Shown: positions 41,955 to 50,143, counted from the first letter of the stretch. The stretch is 64,000 bases of DNA from Actinomycetota bacterium (GCA_019347575.1 JAHWKY010000005.1:1-64000), one strand, 5' to 3'. Notes: generated from the sequence alone by a model not told the origin. Numbers and translations are program-made.

Positions 41955-43363
41955 CCGACGCACGAGGCATCATCGGCTACGGCGTCCACCTGCCGATCCA
42001 CCGGCTCGATCGCGGCGACATCGGACGCGCGCTGGGCCGCCCCGTCGGGCACGGCAGCCGTACGGTCGCATCGTTCGACGAGGACGCGGTCACGATGGCG
42101 ACGACCGCCGGCCTGCGCGCGCTGTCCGCCATCCCCGGCATCGCCGTCGATCGGTTGTTGTTCGCGACGACCTCGCCGCCACTCGCCGACCGCACGAACG
42201 CCACCGATATCCACGCGGCACTCGGGCTCGACGAGAGCGCTGCGGCGTTCGACCTGGTCGGCTCCGTCCGCTCCGGTGTCGCTGCGGTGCGCGCTGCCCT
42301 CGACGCCGACGGCACCGTAGTGGTGACCACGGGTGACGTCCGCACCGGGCGCCCGCAGAGCGCGGACGAGGCCGAGGGCGGCGACGCCGCGGCTGCTCTC
42401 GTCATCGGCAGCGGTGAGGGCGTGGTCGCGGAGCTGCTCGCGGACGCGACCGTGACCGTCCCGGTCCGCTACCGCTGGCGCCGGCCGGGCGAGTCCACGG
42501 CCTCGACGTGGGAGGAGCGCTTCGGAGAGCACGCGCTCGTCGAACCCACGGTCCGTGCGATCGCGGCGGCGCTCAAGCAGGCCCAGCTCGAACTCGCCGG
42601 TGTCGACCACCTCATCGTCACCGGTACGCACGCCCGGGCGGCACGCCGTGTGGCTTCGGCCGTCGGAGCCGACGACGCGCTGGTGGACGACCTATCGGCG
42701 TCGGTCGGCAACGCCGGCACCGCCCACCCGTGGCTGCTGCTGGGGAACGTGCTGGATCGGGCCGAGCCCGGCGCGGTGGTGGCGCTCGTGACCGTCACCG
42801 AGGGCGCCGACGTGCAGATCTGGCGCGCCACTCCAGCGTTGGCAGACGGGCGCGCCGCCCCGACCGTGGCCGCTCAGCTCGTACGTGGTCGGCCGGTCGA
42901 CTACCTCACCTACCTCACCTGGCGCGGGTTCCTCGCCCGCCAGCCGCCCCGACGCCCCGACCCGGTCCCACCGGCGCCACCGCCGAGCCTGCGCCACGCT
43001 GACTGGAAGTTCGGGTTCGTCGCGGGGCGCTGCTCCTCGTGCGGCGAGCGCAACGTGCCTCCTCAGGAGGTGTGCTTCGCCTGCGGGGCGGTCGGCGCGA
43101 TGACCGACGAGCGTCTCGCGAGCGAACGTGGCACGATCACAACGTTCTCGATCGACCGCCTGGCGTACTCGCTGCACCCGCCGGTCGTGACGGCGGTCGT
43201 CGACCTCGACGGAGGTGGGCGCACCGACCTCGAGATCACCGATGCGGTCCCGGAGGACATCGCGGTCGGCGACCGGGTGTCGTTCGCGTTCCGCATCAAG
43301 CACCAGGCCGACGGTGTGCCCAACTACTTCTGGAAGGCGATCCCCGAGCGGGAGGCAGACTGA
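41951..43363 (+). CDS. HMG-CoA-synthase-like thiolase fold fused to DUF35, cysteine absent
   Basis: The 470-residue protein has an N-terminal half (about 1-320) resembling HMG-CoA synthase/KAS III (IIGYGVHLPIHRL, FATTSPPLADR, SVGNAGTAHPWLLL). A C-terminal DUF35 domain (about 345-465) follows, with zinc ligands in RCSSCGERN and VCFACG. The catalytic-Cys region reads FDLVGSVRSGV, so no Cys is available where the family needs one. The natural fusion supports the idea that free DUF35 proteins act with thiolase-fold partners. Acyl-CoA binding, aldol chemistry or scaffolding for the next thiolase are possible. Confidence 0.82.
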   Translation: MTDARGIIGYGVHLPIHRLDRGDIGRALGRPVGHGSRTVASFDEDAVTMATTAGLRALSAIPGIAVDRLLFATTSPPLADRTNATDIHAALGLDESAAAFDLVGSVRSGVAAVRAALDADGTVVVTTGDVRTGRPQSADEAEGGDAAAALVIGSGEGVVAELLADATVTVPVRYRWRRPGESTASTWEERFGEHALVEPTVRAIAAALKQAQLELAGVDHLIVTGTHARAARRVASAVGADDALVDDLSASVGNAGTAHPWLLLGNVLDRAEPGAVVALVTVTEGADVQIWRATPALADGRAAPTVAAQLVRGRPVDYLTYLTWRGFLARQPPRRPDPVPPAPPPSLRHADWKFGFVAGRCSSCGERNVPPQEVCFACGAVGAMTDERLASERGTITTFSIDRLAYSLHPPVVTAVVDLDGGGRTDLEITDAVPEDIAVGDRVSFAFRIKHQADGVPNYFWKAIPEREAD

Positions 43364-44553
43364 TGGCGAGCAACGGCATCCGCGACCGCGTGGCCATCGT
43401 CGGGATGGGCTGCACGCCGTTCGGTGAGCACTGGGATCGCGACCCGGGCGACCTGCTCGTCGAGGCGTCGCAGGCGGCGTTCGCGTCGGCGGGCGTGACC
43501 CGCGACGACGTCGATGCGTACTGGGTCGGCACCCTCGGTTCGGGCGAGAGCGGCCTCACCCTCAGCCAGCCGCTCAAGATCGCGAACAAGCCGGTCACGC
43601 GGGTCGAGAACTACTGCGCCACCGGCTCGGAGTCGCTGCGGATGGCCTGCTACGCGGTGGCCTCGGGGGCCTACGACGTCGCGATGGCCACGGGGGTCGA
43701 GAAGCTCAAGGACTCCGGCTTCTCGGGGCTGACGATGTCGCCACGTCCGTCCGACGGCACCGCGACCGAGACCACCGCGCCTGCGGGGTTCAGCCGCATC
43801 GTCCCCGCCTACGCGGCCAAGTACGGCGTCGATCCCGACGAGCTGAAGGATGCCATCACCCACATCGCCTGGAAGAACCACCGCAACGGCAGCCTCAACC
43901 CGCTGGCTCACTTCCGGCGCGAGGTGAGCAAGGACGCCATCGCGTGCTCACCGCTGGTCGCCGGGGCGCTGGGGATCATGGACTGCTCCGGGGTGAGCGA
44001 CGGCGCCGCCGCGGCCATCGTCGTCCACGCCGAGGACGCCGAGCGCTACACCGACCGCCCGATCTACGTCAAGGGACTCGCGCTCGCAGCGGGTAGCGGG
44101 ACCGGCGCGATGGACCGCAGCTACGACCACACGACCTTCCCCGAGGTCGTGGCCTCCGCCGCCGACGCCTACCAGCAGGCAGGCCTCGACGATCCTCGCG
44201 CTGACCTCATGCTCGCCGAGGTCCACGATTGCTTCACCCCCACCGAGATGGTCCTGATGGAGGACCTGGGCTTCGCCGAACGCGGGCACGCCTGGAAGGA
44301 GGTGCTCGCCGGCACCTTCGACCTCGACGGCGTGCTGCCGGTCAACCCCGACGGTGGCCTCAAGAGCTTCGGCCACCCCATCGGTGCGTCCGGTCTGCGG
44401 ATGCTGTACGAGTGCTGGCTGCAGCTGCGCGGTGAGGCCGGGGAGCGGCAGATCAGCAACGGGCGCACGATGGCGCTGACCCAGAACCTCGGCGGTGGCC
44501 CCGGACACGCGGTGTCGTTCGTCTCGGTCGTGGGCAGCCAGCCGAGCGCGTGA
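43363..44553 (+). CDS. SCPx-type acetyl-CoA acyltransferase (thiolase)
   Basis: The 396-residue thiolase keeps the nucleophilic Cys C85 in VENYCATGSESL and the activating H338 in LKSFGHPIGASG. The C-terminal loop reads GGGPGHAVSF, lacking the second Cys, as in the SCPx branch. EVHDCFTPTE is present. It should cleave 3-oxoacyl-CoA or catalyse the reverse. The start overlaps the preceding stop (TGATG). A complex with the DUF35 fusion encoded upstream is likely. Confidence 0.88.
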   Translation: MASNGIRDRVAIVGMGCTPFGEHWDRDPGDLLVEASQAAFASAGVTRDDVDAYWVGTLGSGESGLTLSQPLKIANKPVTRVENYCATGSESLRMACYAVASGAYDVAMATGVEKLKDSGFSGLTMSPRPSDGTATETTAPAGFSRIVPAYAAKYGVDPDELKDAITHIAWKNHRNGSLNPLAHFRREVSKDAIACSPLVAGALGIMDCSGVSDGAAAAIVVHAEDAERYTDRPIYVKGLALAAGSGTGAMDRSYDHTTFPEVVASAADAYQQAGLDDPRADLMLAEVHDCFTPTEMVLMEDLGFAERGHAWKEVLAGTFDLDGVLPVNPDGGLKSFGHPIGASGLRMLYECWLQLRGEAGERQISNGRTMALTQNLGGGPGHAVSFVSVVGSQPSA

Positions 44554-45419
44554 CCGCGCCGACGACGCCGACGATCGATCCCGCACGGGCCGTCGGGGCC
44601 GAGCTGACGGCGCCCGACGGTTCCTGGACCGACCGCGACGTCATGCTCTACCACCTCGCGGTCGGTGCTGGCGCGGACCCGCTCGACCGGCAGGAGCTGT
44701 CGCTGACCTACGAGCGCGACCTGCGCGTGCTCCCCACCTTCGGGGTCATCGCGGGCAGCATCCCGCTCGAGCAGGTCCTCGCCGTCGAGGGCCTCGACTT
44801 CGATCCCCGGATGCTGCTGCACGGGGAGCAGGAACTCGAGGTCCACGCCGCACTCCCCGTGGCCGCGACCGTGCGCACGCGCGGTTCGATCGCTGGCATC
44901 TACGACAAGGGCCGCGACGCGGTGGTAGTCATCGAGTCGACCACCTCCGACGCCGAGGATCGACCGCTCGTGACCAACCGGTACACGCTGTTCCTCCGCG
45001 GTGCGGGCGGCTTCGGGGGCGAGTCGTCCGCCCCGCCGGCCCCCGATGCCCCCGACCGGCTGGCGGACCTCGTCGTCGAGACACCGACGCTGCCCCAACA
45101 GGCGCTGCTGTACCGGCTCTGCGGCGACCGCAACCCGCTGCACATCGACCCGGAGGTCGCCCGCGCTGCCGGGTTCGAGCGGCCCATCCTGCACGGGCTG
45201 TGTACGTACGGGATGGTCCTCCGATCGGTGGTCGGGGCGGCGCTCGACGGCGACTCGGACGCGGTGCGTTCCTACCGCGCACGCTTCTCAGGCGTCGTCT
45301 TCCCCGGTGAGACCCTCGTGACCGAGGTGTGGCGTGAGGGCGCGGTGCTGCACCTGCGGGCCAGCACGGTGGAACGCGGGGCGCCGGTCCTCACCCGCGC
45401 CGCGATCGAGGTGCACTGA
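44550..45419 (+). CDS. MaoC-type enoyl-CoA hydratase 2
   Basis: The 289-residue protein has two hotdog domains, as in eukaryotic-type hydratase 2. The second carries the hydratase motif DRNPLHIDPEVARAAGF and PILHGLCTYG, with the catalytic Asp and His in the first part. It hydrates trans-2-enoyl-CoA to the (R)-3-hydroxy ester. It overlaps the thiolase gene (GTGA) and is the last gene of the 35317-45419 operon. No SDR follows to oxidise its product, so that must come from another operon. Confidence 0.88.
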   Translation: MTAPTTPTIDPARAVGAELTAPDGSWTDRDVMLYHLAVGAGADPLDRQELSLTYERDLRVLPTFGVIAGSIPLEQVLAVEGLDFDPRMLLHGEQELEVHAALPVAATVRTRGSIAGIYDKGRDAVVVIESTTSDAEDRPLVTNRYTLFLRGAGGFGGESSAPPAPDAPDRLADLVVETPTLPQQALLYRLCGDRNPLHIDPEVARAAGFERPILHGLCTYGMVLRSVVGAALDGDSDAVRSYRARFSGVVFPGETLVTEVWREGAVLHLRASTVERGAPVLTRAAIEVH

Positions 45420-45501
45420 CCTCCCTCGCGCGCCCTCGCAGCGACGATCACGCGGTCGGCAGCATCGACGCCCGGTCCTTCATCCGAGGTGTCCGGCCCT
45501 G

Positions 45502-45531
45502 TTTACGATATCGTTGACATATCTGTACACT
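45502..45531 (+). promoter_or_regulatory. MazEF promoter with a 10-bp palindrome
   Basis: TTTACG (45502-45507) and TACACT (45526-45531) are spaced 18 bp like -35 and -10 elements. The perfect palindrome ACGATATCGT (45505-45514) overlaps the -35, a good place for autorepression by the antitoxin or toxin-antitoxin complex. Confidence 0.5.
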
Positions 45532-45537
45532 GAGGTC

Positions 45538-45735
45538 GTGGCTACCACGAAGATGCTTCGCGTGTCGGCGCGCACCCACGAGGGGTTCAAGCGCGAGGCC
45601 GAACGCCGCGGCGAGACCATCGACAGTGTCGCGGCAGCCGCACTGCGGGCGTTGCGCCAGAAGGAGATGGGGCGGCAGTTGGCCGAGCCGCTGCGTGAGG
45701 ACGAGCAGGCCTGGCTCGATGCTGACCTCGGGTGA
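45538..45735 (+). CDS. mazE: MazE-like antitoxin
   Basis: The 65-residue protein begins with a GTG. MLRVSARTHEGFKREAERRG resembles a ribbon-helix-helix DNA-binding segment, followed by an acidic, toxin-binding tail (LREDEQAWLDADLG). It overlaps the MazF gene by 17 nt. Its size and neighbour identify it as the antitoxin; its sequence is not typical E. coli MazE. Confidence 0.78.
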   Translation: MATTKMLRVSARTHEGFKREAERRGETIDSVAAAALRALRQKEMGRQLAEPLREDEQAWLDADLG

Positions 45736-46057
45736 AGTCCTCGCGGCCGACCTCGGCGAGCCGGTCGGACGCGAGGCCGGCTTCCCCCGCCCGGTCGTGG
45801 TCGTCACCGCCCAGGTGGTGCTGGCCCAGGGCCCGAACGTCGTCCACATCGTCCCGGTGACCTCCACCCGCCGCGGGTTCCGGTCCGAGGTCGATCTCGA
45901 CCCCGACGACGACAACGGGCTGGGCGAACCGTCAACCGCCCAGTGCCAGCACCTGCGAGCCGTGTCGGTCGATCGGCTCGGGGAGTCACTCGGCTACGTC
46001 GGACCAGCCGCACTGCTGCAGATCCGCGAGACGATCGCCGACCTCCTCGACCTCTAG
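45719..46057 (+). CDS. mazF: MazF-family endoribonuclease toxin
   Basis: The 112-residue MazF/PemK-like toxin has GEVLAADLGEPVGREAGFPRPVVVVT in its first part (GEV start strand and RPVVVV core). VVHIVPVTSTRR and STAQCQHLRAVSVDRLG carry the Ser/Thr and Gln-Cys-x-x-Arg-type active-surface residues. It cleaves mRNA at short sequences when free. Its stop codon overlaps the end of a broken protease copy on the other strand. Confidence 0.85.
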   Translation: MLTSGEVLAADLGEPVGREAGFPRPVVVVTAQVVLAQGPNVVHIVPVTSTRRGFRSEVDLDPDDDNGLGEPSTAQCQHLRAVSVDRLGESLGYVGPAALLQIRETIADLLDL

Positions 46058-46241
46058 TCGAACTCGAGTTCGACGTCGAGCGGCTGTGGGTCGAGCCCGT
46101 CGATGCAGCCCTGTGCCGCCCCGCGCCGGAGACGAACTCGGGCGGGCCGTCCGAGGTGTCGATCGAGATCGGTACCGACACCGCGCGGTCGTCAGGGCCG
46201 AGCGGAACCTCGCTCTGGTCCGGCGAGATGAGCCGCTTCAT
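46054..46241 (-). pseudogene. Truncated, internally deleted copy of the matrixin-like protease gene
   Basis: On the minus strand 46227-46125 is gap-free and nearly identical to 53552-53450 (encoding SPDQSEVPLG and DDRAVSVPISIDTSDGPPEF). 46123-46054 matches the very end of that gene (53249-53180, QGCIDGLDPQPLDVELEFD region). The approximately 200 nt between, including HELGH, are missing and the join is out of frame. An ATG overlapping the upstream protease stop (ATGA) would start MKRLISPDQS, giving a short frameshifted product. Confidence 0.85.
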
Positions 46242-48277
46242 GACGTCCCCCCGACCGCTCCCCCTCGAAGGCAGGGTCCATCTCGATGCACGAAGTCCAC
46301 GACTGGCGCGAAGCTCAGCGGCTCTACGGTTGCGTACGCGAAACGTAGACTCACCTGTTCCCGTACGTCCCCTCCTTCGGGGCGGATAACGAACGTCACG
46401 GTATCTGCGTCGGGATCGATGTAGCTCCCGTCTAAGCTGACGTTCCCCGCGAAGGCAGTGAAGCTGTCCCCGGCCACCGAACGGTTGAGGTCGACCTCGA
46501 AATAGTCGCCGTCGATGTGTCCCGAGACGGTCGTGCGCATGGCCGCCGTCTCCGTCGCCGGAATATTCACTAACGTCACCACCGCCGCGAACGCGCCGGG
46601 AAATTCGCTCAGGCTCCCCGTCAACCCCACTACGTCGTAGCCGGATAGCTCGAGGGGCGACGGGACACTCCCGGCGTGATGGACATCCCCTGTGGGATCG
46701 GCGATGCTGAAACTCTCAGCCGACAGACATGGAGCTGGGGCCCGTCCACTCCCTCGCCCGAGTGCAAGGCTCAGGGCGCCGACGGCATCGACCAGACCGT
46801 GACCGGCATCGAACGAGGTGGTGTGATCGGCGTTGCCGGCTCGGTTCCCGTCGGGGTCTTCATACACGTCGGGCTCGAAGTGCTCCGTGGGGAGAAACTG
46901 GTAGGCGGAGTCTTCGAGGATGTCCTCGACCGCGCCGGGCGTAAGGTCCTCGTCGGCCTGGGCCAACTGGGCGACCAGGCCCGACACGTAGGGAGCCGCG
47001 CCCGAGGTCCCATCGACGAACGCGTACGCCCCATCGGCGGCGCGGCCGGTGCAGATATCCGTCTGGGGAGGACAGGCGACCAGGAGGTCGACCCCCGGCG
47101 CGGCGATATCCGGATAGGTGGAGGGATCACCCTTGAGTCCCCGAGAGCTGAAGTCGGCCACCCGGAGATCACGATCGCCGGCGTTGCCGTCGTCATAGGC
47201 TCCCACGCCGAGGACCCCCGGGGCGGGGTTCTGGGCGAGGAAGCTGGTCCGGCTGCTGCTGCCATCCCCCCCGTCGTTCCCGGCGGCGAACACGGCCACG
47301 ACCCCTTCTTCCACCAGCGCGGTGGTCACGCGGCTGAAGGGATCGTCGGGGTCGAACCGCGGATCAGCGGTCAGATCTGCGGCCGGGCCGTAGGAGTTGT
47401 TGACCACCGCGATGGGCGTGCACGATCCGTCGCCGCAGGGGTCCTCATGGTTCTCCAGCACCCAGTTGAGCGCGCTCACCGCGTTGGAGTAGTAGGCATG
47501 GACCCCGATCGACAGACCCACGAGCCGCGCTTCGGGAGCAACGCCGCTCACTTCTGCCCCGCTCGGCGTCGTGCGTGGATAGCCGGCCGCCACCGCGGCC
47601 ACGATCGTTCCGTGATCGGGTTCGCCGTCGCGCACCCCGGGCGGCACCGGTACCCAGACATCGCAGCCGGGGATGGGCTCGGAGTGCGTGCCGGTCGCCC
47701 AGTGGACATCGTCGGGCGGCAAGGGGCAGCCCTGGCGCAGGTGGAGGTCGAACTTCGACTCCCCGTCCTTCATGAACTGTTCGTGCGTGGGGTCGAACCC
47801 GCCGTCGATCACCGCGATCGAGACCCCTGATCCGTCGTACGGCAAGCCCTTGCCGTGGTGGTGGCGGCGAAGTGGCTCCAGCTCCGGATAGGCGTCGCTG
47901 TCGCGCAGCGCCGCGATCCCTGTCGCCCGGTGGGCGCTCGAGTCCAGGAACTGAAGGGGTAGGTTCGGATCGACACGTATCACTCCAGGCTCGGCATGAA
48001 CCGCCACCACCGCGTGGGGCGGCCCGACGGCTGCGACGACGGACAGTCGCTCGAACACCTCCACGGGAGCAAGCCCGATCGCCTCGACCGCCGCGCGGGT
48101 GGTGGCCGTGCTGTTGCCGGACACCAGCACCAGCAGAGGCTCGTCCGTCGATGCCGAGTCAAGCTGCGCGGCCAGTGCCGGGTGCAGTGGAATCGCCGCC
48201 CGCGGCTCATCACCCGCGGCCGCCTGGGCTCCCAGGAGGAGGAGAACTGCCGTTAGGAAGGAGATCCCCCGCTTCAC
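46238..48277 (-). CDS. Secreted subtilisin-like (S8) serine protease
   Basis: The 679-residue protein has a signal peptide (1-22), a propeptide-like inhibitor domain (about 45-105) and an S8 catalytic domain: D158 in AVIDGGFD, H222 in PDHGTIVA, N334 in AAGNDGG and S425 in DGTSGAAP. A C-terminal beta domain (about 500-665) follows. HGT replaces the usual GHGTHVA context but the triad is complete. Its DNA is visibly less G+C-rich than its neighbours, suggesting acquisition. The GTG start overlaps the upstream small gene. Confidence 0.9.
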   Translation of the reverse strand: MKRGISFLTAVLLLLGAQAAAGDEPRAAIPLHPALAAQLDSASTDEPLLVLVSGNSTATTRAAVEAIGLAPVEVFERLSVVAAVGPPHAVVAVHAEPGVIRVDPNLPLQFLDSSAHRATGIAALRDSDAYPELEPLRRHHHGKGLPYDGSGVSIAVIDGGFDPTHEQFMKDGESKFDLHLRQGCPLPPDDVHWATGTHSEPIPGCDVWVPVPPGVRDGEPDHGTIVAAVAAGYPRTTPSGAEVSGVAPEARLVGLSIGVHAYYSNAVSALNWVLENHEDPCGDGSCTPIAVVNNSYGPAADLTADPRFDPDDPFSRVTTALVEEGVVAVFAAGNDGGDGSSSRTSFLAQNPAPGVLGVGAYDDGNAGDRDLRVADFSSRGLKGDPSTYPDIAAPGVDLLVACPPQTDICTGRAADGAYAFVDGTSGAAPYVSGLVAQLAQADEDLTPGAVEDILEDSAYQFLPTEHFEPDVYEDPDGNRAGNADHTTSFDAGHGLVDAVGALSLALGRGSGRAPAPCLSAESFSIADPTGDVHHAGSVPSPLELSGYDVVGLTGSLSEFPGAFAAVVTLVNIPATETAAMRTTVSGHIDGDYFEVDLNRSVAGDSFTAFAGNVSLDGSYIDPDADTVTFVIRPEGGDVREQVSLRFAYATVEPLSFAPVVDFVHRDGPCLRGGAVGGTS

Positions 48278-48465
48278 GATCTGCCTTTCGCATCCGCCCT
48301 TGGGAAGGCGATCCCTGCCCCACCCTCACGACCGATCCGAATCTCCAACCTCCGCCACCTGGTTGATGTTTCGAGGGACCCAGCGATCAGGTTGCGAGGA
48401 TCCGTGGGGTTGATCACGATCGCCGGCTCGTTCTCAACGCGCAGCGACCTGCGTTGGATGGGCAT
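48274..48465 (-). CDS. Small gene resembling the start of a sialidase-type protein
   Basis: The 63-residue product starts at an ATG with AAGGAG six bases upstream. VENEPAIVINPTDPRNLIAGS is the kind of segment that opens BNR-repeat/exo-alpha-sialidase-like secreted proteins, but here the frame ends 40 residues later and no signal peptide is present. Its stop overlaps the S8 protease start (GTGA). It is probably a truncated remnant still serving to couple translation into the protease gene. Confidence 0.55.
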   Translation of the reverse strand: MPIQRRSLRVENEPAIVINPTDPRNLIAGSLETSTRWRRLEIRIGREGGAGIAFPRADAKGRS

Positions 48466-48560
48466 CCGTGTCTCCTTCCGCCCGCGTCCCATGGAGACGG
48501 TCCCAAGGAGGGCGACGAACCGGCCGTCCTCCCTCGGAGACACCATGGCCTGGACGGGCC

Positions 48561-48596
48561 CCGCGGAACATCCGTAGGCCTACGGATTCCCCGCGG
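48561..48596. promoter_or_regulatory. 36-bp dyad with an 18-bp perfect palindrome
   Basis: ATCCGTAGGCCTACGGAT (48570-48587) is perfectly palindromic. Including the flanking CCGCGG on each side, 15 of 18 positions per arm pair. It lies between the leftward small gene (48465) and the rightward cupredoxin gene (48723). A dimeric-repressor operator or a terminator are both possible. Confidence 0.65.
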
Positions 48597-48645
48597 AGCG
48601 CCCCCGGGTGGCCATCGATGACGGCACCGGCACGGCTCCCACATC

Positions 48646-48661
48646 TCGGTAGCGCTACCGA
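48646..48661. promoter_or_regulatory. 16-bp perfect palindrome upstream of the cupredoxin gene
   Basis: TCGGTAGCGCTACCGA is a perfect palindrome 61 bases before the ATG at 48723. It shares GTAGxxCTAC with the palindrome at 48570. CATCGATG (48613-48620) is a further short palindrome. Its position suits an operator. Confidence 0.55.
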
Positions 48662-48722
48662 TGATTCCGACGCCTCCTGCGTGCCATCGTGTCCACACGC
48701 GAACGAGAGAGGGGATGTCCCC

Positions 48723-49991
48723 ATGAGGTACAGGACCCGACACCGACAGGTGTGGCTGGTGACGACCGCCTTCGTCGCCGCGACCCTGGCCGCCGCCCCA
48801 GGCGGGGCGGGAGCGGCCGGCGCGACGCAACCGGCGGGTGAGGACTACGTCGTCACGATGGGAGCGGTCGATCCGGCGTTGGGGCCGGAGGCGGTCGCGG
48901 ATCCGGAAGCCCCCACGGAGGCCAGCCGCACCGACCGGTTCGAGTTCCTGGCCTTCTACCCCGACGAGCTGCGCATCCACCGTGGCGACACGGTTCGCTT
49001 CCGTCGCGACGGGTTCCACACCGTCGAGTTCGCACGGAGCGAGGACGAGGTCCACCGCTTCCTCCGGCGCGACGAACTCGTGGGTGTGACCGCCACGCAG
49101 AGTTCGGTGCCGTCTGACCCCTCGTGCGTCGGGGCGGACGACAAGCCCTCGGCACCGATCGCTCAGCCGTGCGTCATCAGCGGGACGAACCCGACGTTCC
49201 AGAGCGGCTGGCGGTCCGCACGCCTGACCTTCGACCTTCCCCCCGGGACCTACCAGTACTTCTGCCAGATACACGACGGGATGGCCGGGACCATCCAGAT
49301 CGTGGACGACGACGAGGACATCCCCACTCCTGCCGAGATCGAAGCAGACCGCGTCGAGACCGTCCATGCCGACACGATCGACGGTGCCGCGGTCATCGAG
49401 GCGGGCCAGACGCCGAAGGTGGAGGTCGTGGGCGAGAACCGCGTCTGGACCGTCAAGGTCGGGGACTTCACGGCGGACGGGCGCGTGGCGGTGCTGCGCT
49501 TCCTGCCTTCGAGCCTGACGATCGAGCCGGATGACGAGGTCGTGTTCGAGGTCCCCGACTCCCCCAGTGGGCACGAGATCCACACCGCATCGTTCCCCGC
49601 CGACGCGTACCCGTTGGGGTTCCTGACCTACCTCCACCCCACGTGCGATCCCGACGAGCTGGACGGTGGAGCTCCGAACGTGCCGCTCCAGTGGCAGGCC
49701 CTGATCGTGGGCTGCCCTGCCCCGGCGACCCTCGAGTTCCAGGTCCAACCGTGGGCCTGGCAACTGCCCGCCCGGGCCCCGGGGGACGTGGTCGCGACGC
49801 CGGTGACCGTCCACGACAGCGGGTTCATGGTCCCCCCCGGAACTCCCTGCCGCAGCGCGTGCGACCCCTGGACGGGGCAACGGCGGCCGTCGAGCAGCCG
49901 TGCCGGGTTCCCCGGGGCCGGCACCTTCGCCTACGTGTGCAACGTCCACCCGGAGTGGGGCATGACCGGCTCGGTCACGGTCGAAGGGTGA
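48723..49991 (+). CDS. Exported protein with two cupredoxin domains
   Basis: The 422-residue protein has a signal peptide (about 1-32, ending GAAGA). The first blue-copper domain has ligands in FHTVEF and YFCQIHDGMAG (Cys-x2-His-x2-Met). The second has GHEIHTASF and YVCNVHPEWGMTG (Cys-x2-His-x4-Met). Both domains keep all type-1 copper ligands. No anchor or oxidase domain is seen, so an extracytoplasmic electron carrier or copper-binding protein is likely. Two palindromes lie upstream. Confidence 0.82.
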   Translation: MRYRTRHRQVWLVTTAFVAATLAAAPGGAGAAGATQPAGEDYVVTMGAVDPALGPEAVADPEAPTEASRTDRFEFLAFYPDELRIHRGDTVRFRRDGFHTVEFARSEDEVHRFLRRDELVGVTATQSSVPSDPSCVGADDKPSAPIAQPCVISGTNPTFQSGWRSARLTFDLPPGTYQYFCQIHDGMAGTIQIVDDDEDIPTPAEIEADRVETVHADTIDGAAVIEAGQTPKVEVVGENRVWTVKVGDFTADGRVAVLRFLPSSLTIEPDDEVVFEVPDSPSGHEIHTASFPADAYPLGFLTYLHPTCDPDELDGGAPNVPLQWQALIVGCPAPATLEFQVQPWAWQLPARAPGDVVATPVTVHDSGFMVPPGTPCRSACDPWTGQRRPSSSRAGFPGAGTFAYVCNVHPEWGMTGSVTVEG

Positions 49992-50143
49992 GTGAGGTGA
50001 TCATCGAGTTCGACGCAGCGCAGCCGCCGGCGGGGCGTGTCATCACCCCCGTCGGCGAACTGTCGTTCGAGGGTTGGCTGTCGCTGCTCAGCCTGCTCGA
50101 GCACGTCGCCTCCGAGCTGGGACCCGACCAGACCGCGGGTTGA
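49988..50143 (+). CDS. Small protein coupled to the cupredoxin gene
   Basis: A GTG overlapping the cupredoxin stop (GTGA) opens a 51-codon frame. The product (VITPVGELSFEGWLSLLSLLEH in its middle, two stretches) has an amphipathic Leu/Trp-rich helix and acidic ends. The overlap and sensible amino-acid composition argue it is real. No function is recognised. Confidence 0.5.
   Translation: MSEVIIEFDAAQPPAGRVITPVGELSFEGWLSLLSLLEHVASELGPDQTAG

Noticed and set aside
45514-45519. TTGACA as the -35 of the MazEF promoter
   Set aside because: The only good -10 (TACACT) starts six bases later, far too close; TTTACG at 45502 gives proper spacing.
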